DNA of 64,000 nt. It comes from Volutella citrinella (taxonomy: Eukaryota > Ascomycota > Sordariomycetes > Hypocreales > Nectriaceae). How positions within the stretch are numbered: position 1 is the stretch's first letter; every line of letters starts with the position of its first letter. The notes under the pieces are model-generated. The model saw only the letters and a list, made by a program, of their open reading frames with translations. It ran no database searches and was not told where the DNA came from. This document shows positions 13,335 through 26,500 of the stretch, piece after piece. The position numbers and the translations under genes were made by a program. The stretch is from assembly GCA_034401135.1 (NCBI GenBank), contig JAWZSP010000008.1, positions 992,001-1,056,000 on the forward strand. Reading direction: 5' to 3'.

Positions 13335-13802
13335 TTACAGCGTGCCATCATTCTCGCCTGGCAGACGCTCGACACGCTTCTGCTCCCAGTTGTCGAGATC
13401 GCGACCTGCAAGACGCTGTTACACTGTCAGTCACGGAACTGTAGCTAAATATCTGCGATCTCATCTCGCCGCGGCATGCTCCGGAGGCCGGCACATGCGG
13501 AGCGGGATCAATGGGAGGCTAGGGCAAGCGAGACGAACGTAGTACTCCTCCTTCATGTCCACCTTACGCGCCGACCGGCGCACGTTGAGCTCCTCGTCCT
13601 TGGTCATTTGCCGGACCTTGCGGTCGTAGCGCTCGTATCGGATCGCGGTGGCCGGGGTGAGCACAAAGGACCCGGCGACGATGACGGCCATGAAGGGCAG
13701 GCCGAACATGGCAAAGGGGTGCTTCTTCATGAGCGTGCGGTACCGCATGCCGATCGAGTTCATCTCGGCCGCCGAGCGGAATCTCTTGCTGTCGAACCCC
13801 AT
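13335..13802 (-). CDS. COX16: Cytochrome c oxidase assembly protein Cox16, mitochondrial
   Basis: Cox16 is a small, single-pass mitochondrial inner-membrane protein needed for assembly of complex IV (known for the family). Two exons join to give 114 residues. Exon 1 (13802-13539) carries the hallmark block: basic residues 17-28, a membrane helix at about 30-50 (FGLPFMAVIVAGSFVLTPAT), then AIRYERYDRK, and it ends ...DMKEEYY. The intron (13538-13416, 123 nt) starts GTTCGT and ends ACAG, with an ACTGAC branch-like element near the acceptor. Exon 2 (13415-13335) continues in frame as RLAGRDLDNWEQKRVERLPG and ends with a TAA stop, matching the conserved Cox16 C-terminus. Without splicing, exon 1 would read into about 25 unrelated residues. 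Full-length for the family. The GTTCGT donor is non-consensus but is the only one that restores the conserved C-terminus. Confidence 0.93.
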
Positions 13803-16800
13803 CTTTGGCGCGGGGGGGCACGGGGCTACGTCCGGGGGCGGGCGCCGAGGTTTACGGGCTTCGGTGACGGAGCGGGCGCTCCGGGCTGTTCAATTGAGGT
13901 GGCCGGGTGGTGGGATCGGTGCCTCCGGACAACGGGCGACGGTTGAGCTGTGAGATTTGAAGCGGGGGATGGTCCAGTCGGTTGGCAGGGCGAGAAGTCT
14001 CTTGGTGTGGAGAATGATGCAGAAAGCCGTGAAGAGGGAACAATGGCCTGATGGCTGGGCCGTGGAGCCTGGTGCAATTGCTGACCAAGGTGAAGCGGCT
14101 GATTTGCTTCCGTCGCGCGCAGGATGGATGCTCCAGTTTGCAAGAAGTCGAACGATGCCATCACCGGCTCATGAATGGCCTGTGCGCGTTATCATTCTCC
14201 CGGGGCCCACACGCCGGAGACTGCCATGACTGCCCACCGTGACTTCCGTGCTCCGTAATTGTAGCGGGGCTCCACAGCCTGGTTCAGCGACCCGCTGGAA
14301 GAAACCTCACCAACAACATCCATGCTGATTTCGTGCCCGGAGTAGTTAGCATTTCGCGATCTTTTTGTGACAGCTTTCTAGAAAGAGGCGACACTCGGAC
14401 CAGTCCAGAGGCAGTCATGAAGCCATAGCCCACCTTTTCACGGACCCCTGGACCCTTAGGCTACCCACCTTGGTGATTCTTCACGCACCATCCACTTGTC
14501 CAACAACTGGAAGCCCGAGGTACAGCTGTGTACATGAATATACCATCGTGCTTGTCTCCGGCGATCAATGTGTCCAGCCTATCCTGGGGCACTCGATCCT
14601 CACGGTCCATCTCAAGCAGTTGCTCGCGTGACGGCGGGGGCGTTGCACCCTCAATCTCTGCCAGCTCCACCGAGATCCCATCAAGAGCCTCACACCAGCA
14701 TAAACCCCTTTGCACAATGCACAGTGAGCGTTCGATACTCTTGCCGACCTGGGGGTCTTTCACGTGGACAGAGGGTGCGAAAATTTTGCAACCTAGTTCC
14801 CTGCTCTATGCCACCAGCATCAGGACATGACATGAATGTTGAAACTCCTGCCGGGGATGATCAGTTCTGGATTGATTGGGACCAGGAGTGGGCCAATGTC
14901 TCCAATAGAAGGAGATTTGAATCCAAGCAACTGTAGTTCAACATTATTAACCATCGGCGTGGAGCATCTGTAACAGTCACAGCTTCCAGGAGACAAGCCG
15001 GCGTGCATGACATCTAGATCAACTGAGGCATCCCTCTCCCTTCCATTCATCCCGCAGTGACTTTAACATGAAGATGAGAGCGGGTAGGGAACATACCATG
15101 AGCCAATCCCCTGTGCGCACAAGGCCTCCCCCTAAAACGTGGATATCATGTGGCCCTGTGGCAAGAATCCAGACCATATCACTATTTGGTGTCATGCCTG
15201 CTGCGTATTCAAGATATGCTCTGGATAGAAAGACCCGAGACTGTTGCGGTGCTGGTGCTGAGCTACCAAAGATCTAAATGTATTATCGGCGAGAGTATGC
15301 CTACATTGCGATCTTAGATAGCTTGCTTCGGACAAGTCCAGTACCGAAACGCGCCGATGAGCTATTGGCGAATGGTACAGCCGAATACTTGATGGACTCA
15401 CGGCCATAGAAATCCGACATTGGGCTGGCCACATCCGAGTCTCATCCCTGAGATCATAGACTGACATGGGCTTCACATCGTCTGCGGACCCGATGGTCCG
15501 GGAAGCAGGAGTCGGCAAGGGAAGTCGTCTCAACTAGACACCCGCCCTTAGTCGTTGGAAATCCTGAGGGGATGTCATATCTGGGTCTGCACACCACCGC
15601 CAATCAACCCCGGCTCTGAAGGTCATGACTACCACCATGTGGTTGCAAAATCTGGTAATACTGCATCAACCGAGCTCGGCTACGGCTAGCCATGATGCTA
15701 CCCTTCTCGAGATAGAGACTCGAAGTGGTCCGTCACGTAGCTGTGTTGACCAACTGGTGGGTAGAGCCTTGCTGTGCCAATTGCTACCATCCCTGGGTCC
15801 GCGTAATCGTTTGGCGCCCATCAGACTACGCTGCACCGCTGATGCATAGGGTAGTATGGTCATATCATTGCTTCCGACCCAACATCTATGGTCCCAGCAT
15901 GCCAAGGTCGTGGCTTCAGCTGGGCACACGATGGCATGTTATGACATTGATGCATCTCCATGAAATAGAGGCCGGCTTGACCCTGCGAAAGACAATCGAG
16001 CCAAGACGGAACCGAGTATAATGGCGGGCGTCGATCTATGCGGGCTATCTCATGATCTGCAGGCCGAGCTAGGGATTACCCTAGTTTGAATCTCCCAAGC
16101 CGCAACTCCTGCTCCCTGAGTTGGCTGACGTTGAGAAGCCGGATCAGGGATTCGAAACTTCTAGACATCTATCATGACTGTCCTTGGTCGCTTCCCCCCA
16201 CGGCTGGTCATGTTGCATTGTTGGCATGGGCTCGTGATTTCTTTTGGGCGTGGATGACATTGCGCCCAACCGCAACCTAGCTGCAGTTGATGGACATCCT
16301 TCTCTCAGCAGAGCAAGGGCCTGTCATGGCTCATTGGTAAGACGAGAAGACCTAAGTGACGAGTCACAAGAACGTGACACCAATCCATCGGGAATGGGAA
16401 ACTGCCCCGACGGTCCCCAGAAGAGGCAACAGAACTCAATCGAGGCCAAACCTAACCGATGTAGGCTTTCCTGGGATCATGCTATTACGCCAGCTATCCA
16501 AGCCGCCTTCGCCCACTGCCAAAGCTCGATCGATGCCAAGAGTCGGAGAATAATATGAGCCCCAAACCTGATGGCCGACACCACACGAGACGCCTGGAAA
16601 ACGATTCCGGACATCGTTTGTTGCTGCTGCGCGTGGGAGTACCGCATCTTCATCTTCCCTACACTGCCAGTCTGTCGTGCTGGGGATTCACTGCTCTAGT
16701 CCGCCGCGTTGGGCACCACTGCATCTGGCCTTACTCTCGCGGGGTCAGAGCCTCGAATCGCATGGAGCCAGATGGACCGGGATTATCTTCATCCCATAAT

Positions 16801-17574
16801 AGCCACGGGGCCACGGGCCATGCGCGAGACGCTGCACCCCATCCACTCGCGCAGTGCGGGCTCTGATGATAGGCCCCTCTCCTGCAGGGCGTGTGAGCTA
16901 AACAGACAACAGCCATATCGAGAGCGAATCGGATGGGCAAGATGGGGAAGCAAGTCGGGCGGATGGGGCGGAGCACGTAATCTTCTCAAAAATTGCTGCC
17001 ATGGAGCAGCGAGCTAAAACTACCAGTCGAGTTCTGTTTGTGTGTTATCAACAACCGAGCAGTCAAACATGGTATATCAATACATTGGGGTATTTCATCC
17101 GAAACAAAATTCAACACCAGGAGAAAAGGGTCCGAGGCCACCTGAGGCTCAAGCCGTGTAAATAATCAACCCCCGAACGTGAATCAACGCCGAAAAAGAA
17201 ATAGAGGCCAGAAATGATAATGTTCAAATCGCCGTGAGGCTAATCCCGTCTTGCAAAGCCGCGAGGCCCATCAATCTTCCAAGTTCTCACCTTTCCAAGA
17301 ATCCATGTCGTTCTCATATCGCACAGCCTCGATCGACGAGGGGAATCGTCGATTTGGGAGGGCGCAGTCATAGAGCACCCTCCGTGGCGGTGCTGTGATA
17401 ACCCGCACAGAAGCTTCGCCGTCTGTAGTTTTTTCAAAATTTTATTTCCATGTCCATGGTCTTGTGACCCATCTTCGTCTTAATAGCCTTCGTTCTGCGC
17501 AAGTCATGGCTTGCGTTTTGGATAAGAGGAGAAATTCGCCGTGTACTGGGCATTACCGAATTAAGTAGTTCTGT
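13803..17574. other. Intergenic stretch between COX16 and the Cnl1-like gene
   Basis: The first few hundred bases are the COX16 upstream region. No complete gene is evident further on. Minus-strand fragments at 14461-14763, 14820-15050 and 15192-15533 read more protein-like than most background frames but do not join into a recognisable product. The segment 17000-17574 is AT-richer and lies downstream of the Cnl1-like stop codon, so it probably includes its 3' UTR. Confidence 0.4.
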
Positions 17575-18120
17575 TCAGTGCCTGGATCGGTGGGAGCTGC
17601 TGTGGCGGTGGGAGTGGCTATGGCCGTGCCGATGCGATGAGTGATGCGATGAAGAGTGATGTCTGTGGTGTCGACTGGATCCACTGCTGTCCAGATCGCG
17701 GTCCAATGTCTCCAATCTGGATCGGTAACCCTTCACGATCTCCTTGATGTGGGCAATTCGGTCAAAGTCAACTTCTAGCTCATCAAGCTGTTGGATAATA
17801 TCGGTGTACCGAGCAATCTCGGCATCGGCGCCGGCAATAACCCCATCTGCTTCGTCATACTGGAGTTGCGTGAATCGTTGGGCCTCGTGACTCAGATATT
17901 GGATCCGCTGTTCGATATTGGCCATGAGATGGTCGAAGTAGCGCCCAAGTGCAGAGAGTGAGGAGCTGTCGAGAAGTAGCAGGCCCTGGCTGCTGGCTCG
18001 GCTGGCGGCGCGTGAGCTGCTAGACCCCCCACCTCCTAGCGCGGCCTGGCCCTGCCGTAGAAGCTGTACTTCCTCAGCGCTGAGCCCTAACTGGGTGTCC
18101 GGAACCGCCTGGGTGGACAT
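17575..18120 (-). CDS. CNL1: BLOC-1 subunit Cnl1-like, with His/Ser-rich C-terminal tail
   Basis: A single-exon frame of 181 residues starting at the ATG at 18120 (MSTQAVPDTQLGL). Residues 54-143 form one long, heptad-like helical region (YFDHLMANIEQRIQYLSHEA, then ...ELEVDFDRIAHIKEIV, then GYRSRLETLDRDL). Its spacing and hydrophobic pattern line up with the core of yeast Cnl1, a small coiled-coil subunit of BLOC-1, which acts on endosomes in recruiting Rab GTPase regulators and in sorting. The N-terminus (1-50) is low complexity, with Gly/Ser stretches. Residues 149-181 are almost entirely His, Ser and Arg; this tail is absent from yeast Cnl1 (about 122 residues) and could bind metal or be disordered. 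The call rests on pattern similarity read by eye; another BLOC-1 or BORC coiled-coil subunit is possible. It has a very long pyrimidine-rich upstream tract. Confidence 0.65.
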   Translation of the reverse strand: MSTQAVPDTQLGLSAEEVQLLRQGQAALGGGGSSSSRAASRASSQGLLLLDSSSLSALGRYFDHLMANIEQRIQYLSHEAQRFTQLQYDEADGVIAGADAEIARYTDIIQQLDELEVDFDRIAHIKEIVKGYRSRLETLDRDLDSSGSSRHHRHHSSSHHSSHRHGHSHSHRHSSSHRSRH

Positions 18121-19600
18121 AGCAGAGGGGCGCTACAGCGCGGGGGCGGCGAGGGGATGGAGCTTGTCCGGGGGATCAGAAGGAGGAGGAACTGGGTATA
18201 GATGCGAGGCTTGGATGAGGTCCGAAGAGGCGTATTGGTGGGAAATGTGCGGATTATCGGTACGTGTGCCGAGTCTTGAATGCTCGGGACATGAGCCGCA
18301 GCGGATCGAGCTGGGCGAGCTGGGCGGGCGAGACGCGGGTGACGATACCAACGACGGCGATAACGGGGAACGTGTTGATGTGGAAGATGGTGATGGGAGC
18401 GGCAACGACGACGGCAAGGGCCCTGAGACTGGCGAATGCTGTGCTGCGAAGAGCATCATGATATCGAAGTGGCGGCCACCATGGGCATCATCATCTGGCG
18501 TAGCGCGCAAACTGGTGGCTGCTGGATGGTCGATGGAGGGGCAATTGAGGCGCGACGATGATTGGAATGGTCGATTGCGGTTGGGCTGCGGAGAAACAGC
18601 CGGCCGCGACAGAAGAGAGACAGCGGAGGGGAGAGGGGAGGTGAGAGGAAGAGAGAGGCAAGAGAAGAGACGAGATGCGGCGGGCTTGGGGAGAAGCAAG
18701 GCGGCAAGTGATTGGAGAATGGGCGAGGAGGGGGGCTTTAGTGAAAATGGGCAGTATAGCGTGGGATAGAAGCAGCGACGGAGGGTGGGCGGCGCCGTTT
18801 CGGTGAGAGAAGCAGGGATGATGGGCTGGGAGCGTGGGCGCCAGGACTGGGATTGGGGATTGGGGACGGGTAGGGGAGGGGGTCGTGCTGGGGAAGCGAC
18901 GGGGGCCCTGGGGTGCCCAAGAGTGGGATTGGGATTGGGATTCGGATGGGACACGGCCGTACAAGAGCGAAGTTGGGCAATGGCCTGGCGGCCAGTGGAG
19001 CGATTGGATTGGCGGGGATGGTTTTTCTTTTGCGTGATGGAACCGGCGGCGATGGACTTGCACGGGGCGCTTTGAGGCTTGGGACGGTTCGCCAGTGGTT
19101 ATGAACCTGTGCTTCTTGTCTGTTGCGGTGGTGGTAAGTGGTGTTGGTGGTGGTGTGTGGTCGAGGTCGAGCTCGAGGTCGAGGTCGACGATGAAGCCTG
19201 GCCCTCTCTTTCTTTGGTGTTAGAGACAGAGACAATCGGGGCAAGATTAGAAGCTGCTTGGGCTGCTTGGGCTGGGCTGGCTTAGGTTGTGTTGCTGTTG
19301 CGCGTGGTGGTGTGTGGCCCGTCTGTGGGAAGTCTGTGTGTGGCACAAGAGCGTCCCAGGTGGTTGCACAAGCGGGAGGGTATATTGTGGCGGGCACGTG
19401 CAAGCGATGCAGCCGGGGAAAGATGCGTAGCGTAGACACAGAGCTGCAGCCGTGGGCGATGCAGACAGAAACGAATCCGGTGGTGGCGGCAGATGGATGT
19501 AGCCGCCGGCGCAGAGGCGATTGCTTCCTTGGCTGTGGCTCTGTTGCTAGGTTGAGCGCGTATATATATGGGAGGAGCAAAGCTGTAAGCAAGGCCTGCG
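18121..19600 (-). promoter_or_regulatory. Extended pyrimidine-rich upstream tract of the Cnl1-like gene
   Basis: Read on the minus strand, the roughly 1 kb before the ATG is dominated by C, T and CA runs, with CCAATC-type repeats (18847-18870 and 18923-18942) and a CGACCT-type repeat (19161-19190). This resembles fungal promoters and 5' leaders. The composition keeps several frames open by chance on both strands (minus 18738-19592 and 18133-18954; plus 18095-18769), none with a recognisable domain. A TATATATAT element lies at about 19560-19568. The transcription start cannot be placed from sequence alone. Confidence 0.45.
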
Positions 19601-22600
19601 ACGCTGCAACGCCGTAACACTTGCCGATGCGGTCGGTGCAGCAGCCAGTGACAGAGCAGATGGGAAAGTCGCAACTCTGCCAGTCATGCGCAGGCTGGTA
19701 CCGACAGAGTGGAAACCCGTGCTTGACCGACTAACTTAGTCTCGCGACTGTCTGGGGGGCCCAGGAGGTCCAAGGGACCAAAGATGGACTGCGACCCAGG
19801 GAGCTCCGCCCGGAACACCTCCCAGCGGCGATCCTGGAGTGCTGTGAGGGCGAAAAAAAGCAAACACGCCCGGCGAGATTAGGCGGTTTGCCCTCTGCAA
19901 GCAGGCCTGGTGCCGACTCGCTGGTAAGGTGATCCAGGTGGGTAAGGCCGCGAACTAGTCTGCTCGGTGAGCCGCCTTGTCGGTGTCGCCAGGGAGAAGA
20001 GAAATCAGCAAGTTCAACGACGTAAAGCTATTAGTAGCTCCAAGGGGCCGATCCTTGGATCCGGAAATGGTGCTTCGCTTGCTGTTGGTGGGGGTTCATC
20101 CGGGACAGGCCAGAAGATTCCAGACTCAGGCAAATGGGCGTCGGAACTAAACGAGTAGAAATGAACCAGAATGGAAAAGAGGAGGATGGCAGACAAGTAT
20201 GGCACAGAAAAAAAAACGAAATGAAAAGGGCCGTGAAGAGCCGAGGTGTTGCGGAGAAGACGACTGGGAATGCCGGCAAGAATGGAAGAAATGGAACGAT
20301 GGGCATCGGATCGAGGGAGGAGAGGCATATACACAGAGGTCAGGAGACGGTCATGATACAAAACCGTCCATGATCCAACCGACGCCGAGCGTCGCAACAA
20401 GCCCGCACCGCAGGCCCTTCGTCGTATGTTTGTCCTTTACTGAGTACAGCGGCATCCCGGCGCTATGGGCCGCGGGCTGTCTTCACCTTGCTCGTGTGCC
20501 GTCTCGCGTGCCGTCTCGCGACCTCGGAAACCAGAGCCAGAGCAAGAATCTGAACCAGCAGTTTGACCCGCCTGCCACAGGTAGCGTCTATGCGACCATG
20601 GCTTGATCCCGAGCGCACTGCCGCTTCTGCTGTTGTCGGTGTCTGCCGCTTTGTGGAACTGTCAGGCTCTTCTTTCTCCATCTTGCGCCGTCAACGTTGG
20701 AGCCTCACCGAGGTATCATTAGTGGACCGCAAGGTGCTGGGTTTTGGGGATATACACAGTGGGTATCAGGACAGTGGATTGAGTGGACGACGGCCACTGT
20801 AATTGCCGCTGTGCCTCTCCGTGCTCTGTGCTTCTCGGCTGACCATGACGGCACCATGCCACCAACGGACGAGCACGCCTCAAGGCCTTGAGATTTGACG
20901 GGTGGAGGCACTGAAGGGTGCCCACAGCGATGCTACGGTCCAGGGCGACGGGGAGCAACCACGAGGAGCCCCGAGATGGAGACCAGATACGTCCCGCTCA
21001 TGAGTCGTTCGGTTTCGTCATGTCACGTCACGTCACTGGCGCCCGACTTTGGCCTGGTTGCGGTCGAGTTCGCGTTCGCTCCGTGGAGGGACCTTGGAGG
21101 GACCTTGGAAGGGAATCCTGTCGTATATTGCCGTGGCCTCATAAGCTTTTGGTTCCCAAACATGGAAGCTCGTTGTACCTAACGCCAGCGGAAATGGGCA
21201 TTCTGCTGCTGCGCACATCCGTACGAGAAGGTACCCAAGATGATGTACTTGCCTCGAGCCCGGGGTGACTGAGCCCAGGCTGGAAAGACCAGGTGACATG
21301 GTAATTGCAAAAATCTCGAGTTGGTGCACTAAGAATCGTAACTTTTTAAGCGCCTACCTTTTGCTGCAACAGTTTGGCGTGCAGCGCAGCCATCTTACTA
21401 TCTACCAGTACTAGCACTCGGCAACGCGCACATGGTAGGCGCGATGCAACACACTACTATGTGACCCGATGGCTCTCTGAGTGCCTACCACAAGGCAACC
21501 CATGCGGTGCTAATCCTCATCTGGCTGTGTTGAGAATGCTGGCACTACCAACAGCACAGGACTGGGAGAGGTGATGTATTTGCGACGTCATCAAGACAGC
21601 ATTGCTGATAGAGCGCGAGGAAGAGGAACTCGCCAGCGACGGGCCTTGAGGAGGCAGGAAGAGCAGCAAAGACACTCTCGCGCAAATCACCTCCAGGACA
21701 TACTTCGAATTACGTCTCCCGCACACCACCTTCCAGCCTCACCCACACCCAAGACCAATGCGTACCTGCCTCTCTTGACTAGAGAGTGTGTAGAGCCGGG
21801 CCGCACGTGCCCACCCAACAGATCCTGGGTTTGCTTGCATGCGACCTCCCTTTCCTTTCCATGGCAAGCAAGAAGGTACCTTGGGTAAGTACTTGGGCGG
21901 CAGCGTGGTCGCTTAGCAGGAATTAATCAATCTTCTTCCGACAATGGTACAACGAACCCACGAATGATGAGAAGCCAACCCCGATCCTCTGTGCAATGTC
22001 GGTTGGTGGATCGGCGATGAACAATGGTCACTGTGCGGCTCCAACGACCCGAAGGCCTGTCTCGCTCGTCCATGTCATCTCCAAAGAAGCGCCGAGCTCC
22101 TAGCAATGGTATCGGAAATGCCACAGTACAGCGTCGCCGGCGTCTGATTGCTGGACTTGACAGGGCCGGGCCAGACGGACCTGATATGATCTGTACGAGT
22201 ACGAGCGAGCAAGCGCAACAACCAACGGCAACCTGCTACCTAGCCCATCCTGCGACCCGATTTAGCTGCAAACCCGAGACACTAGAGAGGCAGTGTCTCA
22301 GAGATGGCGCCGGATAAATGGCTCCTGAGTCCTGAGTCCCGTGTCCTGACCATGATGGGATTTCAACAAGCACGAAGCCGCCAGAAAATCCAAGGATTGC
22401 GCCCCAATCGCCCTTGGCCGCCCACAGCCCATCACATCGCCCTTGACCCATCACCCGTGGCGCGCGCCAGACGAAACACATCCCCGAACTAACTTAGCCT
22501 CGACCACCCTCGGGAGTCGGGGGTCGGGCCCCTCCTTCCCGCCACGCGGGCCCCGACACTAGCAGTACCAGCCCGCTCTGCGACCCAATCGCCTGCTTCC

Positions 22601-23559
22601 TTCCCACGCGCCCACTTACAGTGACCGCCTGTGATTGCTCCCCTGGACCGTTTGGAGGATGAATCTGGAGTTCATCAAGTATGTATGCTCGACGCTGCAT
22701 CTGCATCATGCATATCGCCACCGACCTGCAGCACCTTTTCAGCCTCATGACGGCGAACCCGTCCGGGCCCTGGAGCTCCGGCTTCCTCTTCCCATCCCAC
22801 ACTGGGAGACTCCTCGGCCACATGGGGATGCTCCTTGTTCGGATCTTCCTCGCTCCTATGCATTTACGCCGACCTCGAGCGACACCCTCACGCGAACGCC
22901 CTCTCTGAACCGTAGACCTGCATCGCTTCTAGGGTTGCATTGTGCGCCGGCGGCACGAGGACAGAACCTGTGCGGAACAAGGAATCGCGCGGAGTGCATG
23001 ATGTCCGCTGCACGAAATTCCATCCGCCTCGGCTGGAACCTGGTTCCTCCACCCTCCTTCAAGGAGCCCTGCTCAACATGCTGTGCCCCCGCCGCGGGTA
23101 TCTCCCGGCCAAATTAAGCAACGGGTGTTGTCAATGGAAGCAATTGTTTCCATGGTCAAGGCGTGCGACATTCGCCCCCCCCGGAGCTAGGAACCACGGT
23201 GAACCTGTTGTGCCCAAGGTTCACCGCATGTGCCCCCCGAAAGCTTCCGTCGATTGCTATTATTTCCTTTTGCAGCCGAGGTCCCAGTAACTCCGGGTAT
23301 TGCCTCATGGCTAGGACCAACAGTGATATGGAACATGCGTAAACGATCCTGCCGGTCGAGGCCCATCTTCTCCGCCTATGTATGTTGTTATCCTTCTGGG
23401 CGCCGCGGGCAGCCACATCTGACAAGGCAGTCTAGGATTAGCCTACCCTCAAGTTCGAGACTTTCCCAGTAGCGAGTCCGTGATCCCTGCCCCCCAATTT
23501 CTGTCTGGGACAACGGAGAACTTGAGCGAAAAAACGCTTCCGATGGGGCTTGCATATTA

Positions 23560-26500
23560 GTTCAGGCAGTGTTGAGTACCTTGTCTAATATGGAAGGGGA
23601 GGACAACTTGATCCCCCTCCCCCCTGTGACCTGTAACCTGTCCCCCTCTTAAAAAAGGAAACCTGAACCCCCGCAGAGGAGATCAGGCTTCCCCAACCCC
23701 CTGTTCGCAAATGCAGCCACAGGCGCGAGCCACACATCTGGGCGCGAAGTATAGAGGTAGCTAGACGTGAGCTACTAGTACTCAATTACTAGATATAAGT
23801 AATGTGATACTTATAACCGGACCAGATTTCCTATGTCAGGGGTTAAGTTACAGGTCAGAGGGGTGTTACTTTGTTAGTGCACACTGCAAAATGATTGACG
23901 AAGAGAGATGACCCTGAGACATGCTGATAATCATGTCAGGGTTTACGACAGATGAGCAAAGGGGAGTTCGTCACTCGTGGGAGATGGGTCTGAAATGAAG
24001 AATGAGAACTCACCTCCGAGAGCCAGGCCGATTCTTTCTCCCAAAAGAATGAATGGTCAAGCCAGGGGAAATGTGACCATGGCACTTGTATATCAGGATA
24101 GAATTTGCGGAAGAAGAAAATGTGAGACCAGCTTTCGGTCGTTCATAAATGTTCTAAGTATTCGGAGATACCGATCAATGCCAGTGTAATGTCTTACAGG
24201 TAAGAGGGTTTGGGAATTAGAAAAACACATTGCTTGAGAAAGAAGACTTAAATGTTGGCTGTTTGCAAGTATTTACCATGCTTTGAGCTTCATGCTGGCG
24301 ATTGAAGATGTCACAACTCGGGGCACAAATGCATCGCCTGCTTGCTCCGCTCAGCACCTGCGCCCCCGGGAGCAAGTTCAGCCCGAAGTAGAGATATCTT
24401 CTTTTCATTTCGATATCCTAGAAACGCGTAGTGGTGTCACACTAAGCTGGACGGCTATTCATTCGCCTAGTCTCGTGTTACACCGCCAGCCATGTTGGTG
24501 GAATGACGCAGCCTGGAACATTCTGGGGTTTCATTTTCCCCTTAGCAGCCGAAATCAACCCTCGTATTGCGGCTGAGAAATTGACGTCGAGTCCAAAAGA
24601 AAGTTGGAACAAGGAGTATAAGGCAGGGCAAGCTCAACAAGCGGCCCGTGGCGTCGGTAAGTCTTCGTACCGCGGCTTGGGATGCAATACGAAAGCTTTG
24701 TTGCGTCTGAGAAATGGCTAGATACGAGATTCTATTTAATAGGAGCGAGCTCGCAAATGCGTCAGCCACAAGTTCAATGATGGCGTGGACACACTACTTT
24801 CGAGCAGTGCTGAGGACACTCGTGCACTCTGCTCTCTAGGATTTACAGCTGTTGGTGTGGATGGAGCATCGCGTCTTGGTGTAATACCTCTAGAAACAAT
24901 GTATGGTACCTTTGTCATGGAATGCGTCCATGGATTTGTCCCTACGTTGCCCTTCATGCATGCACTTGTCTCGCTGAAGAGCCCAACCATGCTGTTTCGG
25001 TCCATCTGACCACCTCACTGCTTCCTACCGTGAGTGCACAGTGGCACATGATTGTGAAAGTCGCCTGTGTATGGCCCGAAAAGTGCCAAAAGTGGAAGGC
25101 GCCAAGTGTTGTCTCAAACCCATGGGCTTGGTGGTTGCTTTCCGTCGCTGCGTCGTTTCTTCTTTGGCATGCCTCGAACTTCAGCCCCAACCTCCGCTGA
25201 CAAAATGCTCACGCATTGAGATCCACACAAGTGCTGTTAATGAGTCAACCCACGCGAAAATGTCTCCGCTGACCACTGAAACACCGGTTCTACCAAGGTC
25301 CAGTTGTCGCTGTTGCCTCGCCCTCCCCAGGCAAACTCTACGCCACGTTAGCTGCCTACCAATGACGAAAGAGCGGGCTGAAGAGATCAAGCCGGGAAAA
25401 ATGCCTCAGCTATCCGAGTGCATTCATGCGGATAGAGCTGGGACAATACGTTCGTCGGGCCATCCAGCCTGAACCGCGTGCAGGTATCGATTGAACGCAA
25501 GAAAACGAAGCATGATTTGAGCCGCCCTCATCTCAATTGACGCTGGTAACCCCTTAAAAGCTCTAAAAACAAGTCTCACGTAGGTTATAACGCATTATTT
25601 CATCTCGGAAAAGAATGAAACCTGCTGTGAGAGCTTCCTCGGTTGTGCAAGTTGAGCAAAACACATGGATGTAGGGGTGACTGGCCAACGCTGTAGCTGG
25701 CTCCTAGCGAAACTCTCTATAAAGAAGCACTGATTCACGTCCTCCCACGAATCAAAGAAAACGGTCGTTCCAAGTACATCACGTTTAAAGCTTTGGTGTC
25801 GAAGCTCCTGCGGCAGCGGTCCAAAGAGCCAGGGTTGCTATCCAAATTGGACGAAGACTTCAATATTATAGGTAAGGATGACAAGTAGATCATGGTCAAC
25901 CGTAAAAAGCCGAATAAGATGGAGAAAGCGCATGTAAAGAATGCGGAATCCGTAAAGACCGCAGAGCTCATCGGTAGTCTGGATGTCCAGTCTCGGCTTG
26001 GAGACCGTTCATGGTTCTCAAGTGTGGAACTTGGTTTGGGGAGATCTATGTGGATGCTAGACTCGTCTTGAATTGCGAATGTCCAGTGGTGATTATTGAA
26101 TACACAATGCAAACCACTGTGACAAAGAGCAATTGCTTTGTGTCGTTATAACTTCAGGGCTGTGATGAAATATAGTGAGAGAGCGGTTTTGACCCAGGAG
26201 ATCCAGGATACACGCTTTGAGAATTTTACCCCTGGGCTCAAAAAAGCATGAAGTACGTTTTTCTTGTGCTACCTTAAGGGGCTAAACTAGAGAGATATTA
26301 CTCGTCAAAGAAAAATACACTGCATTTAGGGGATACTGTGATGGTGAATGCGCTGGTTCTCATCGACTGAACTTGACTCCTCAACGCAGAACTATTTTTT
26401 GCTAACAGTTCAAATCCAACATGAGACTACACTAAGCCTATACAGTTGCTAACAGTAATAGATGGAGAGATAGGTGTGGGGAACTGAACAATATTGTTGA

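Noticed and set aside
18095..18769. 224-codon plus-strand frame rich in Gly, Asp and Arg
   Set aside because: Antisense of the pyrimidine-rich upstream tract of the Cnl1-like gene; low complexity and overlaps the Cnl1-like coding start.
18738..19592. 284-codon minus-strand Pro/Arg/Ser-rich frame
   Set aside because: The C/T-rich composition keeps frames open by chance; three overlapping frames do so here and none shows a domain.
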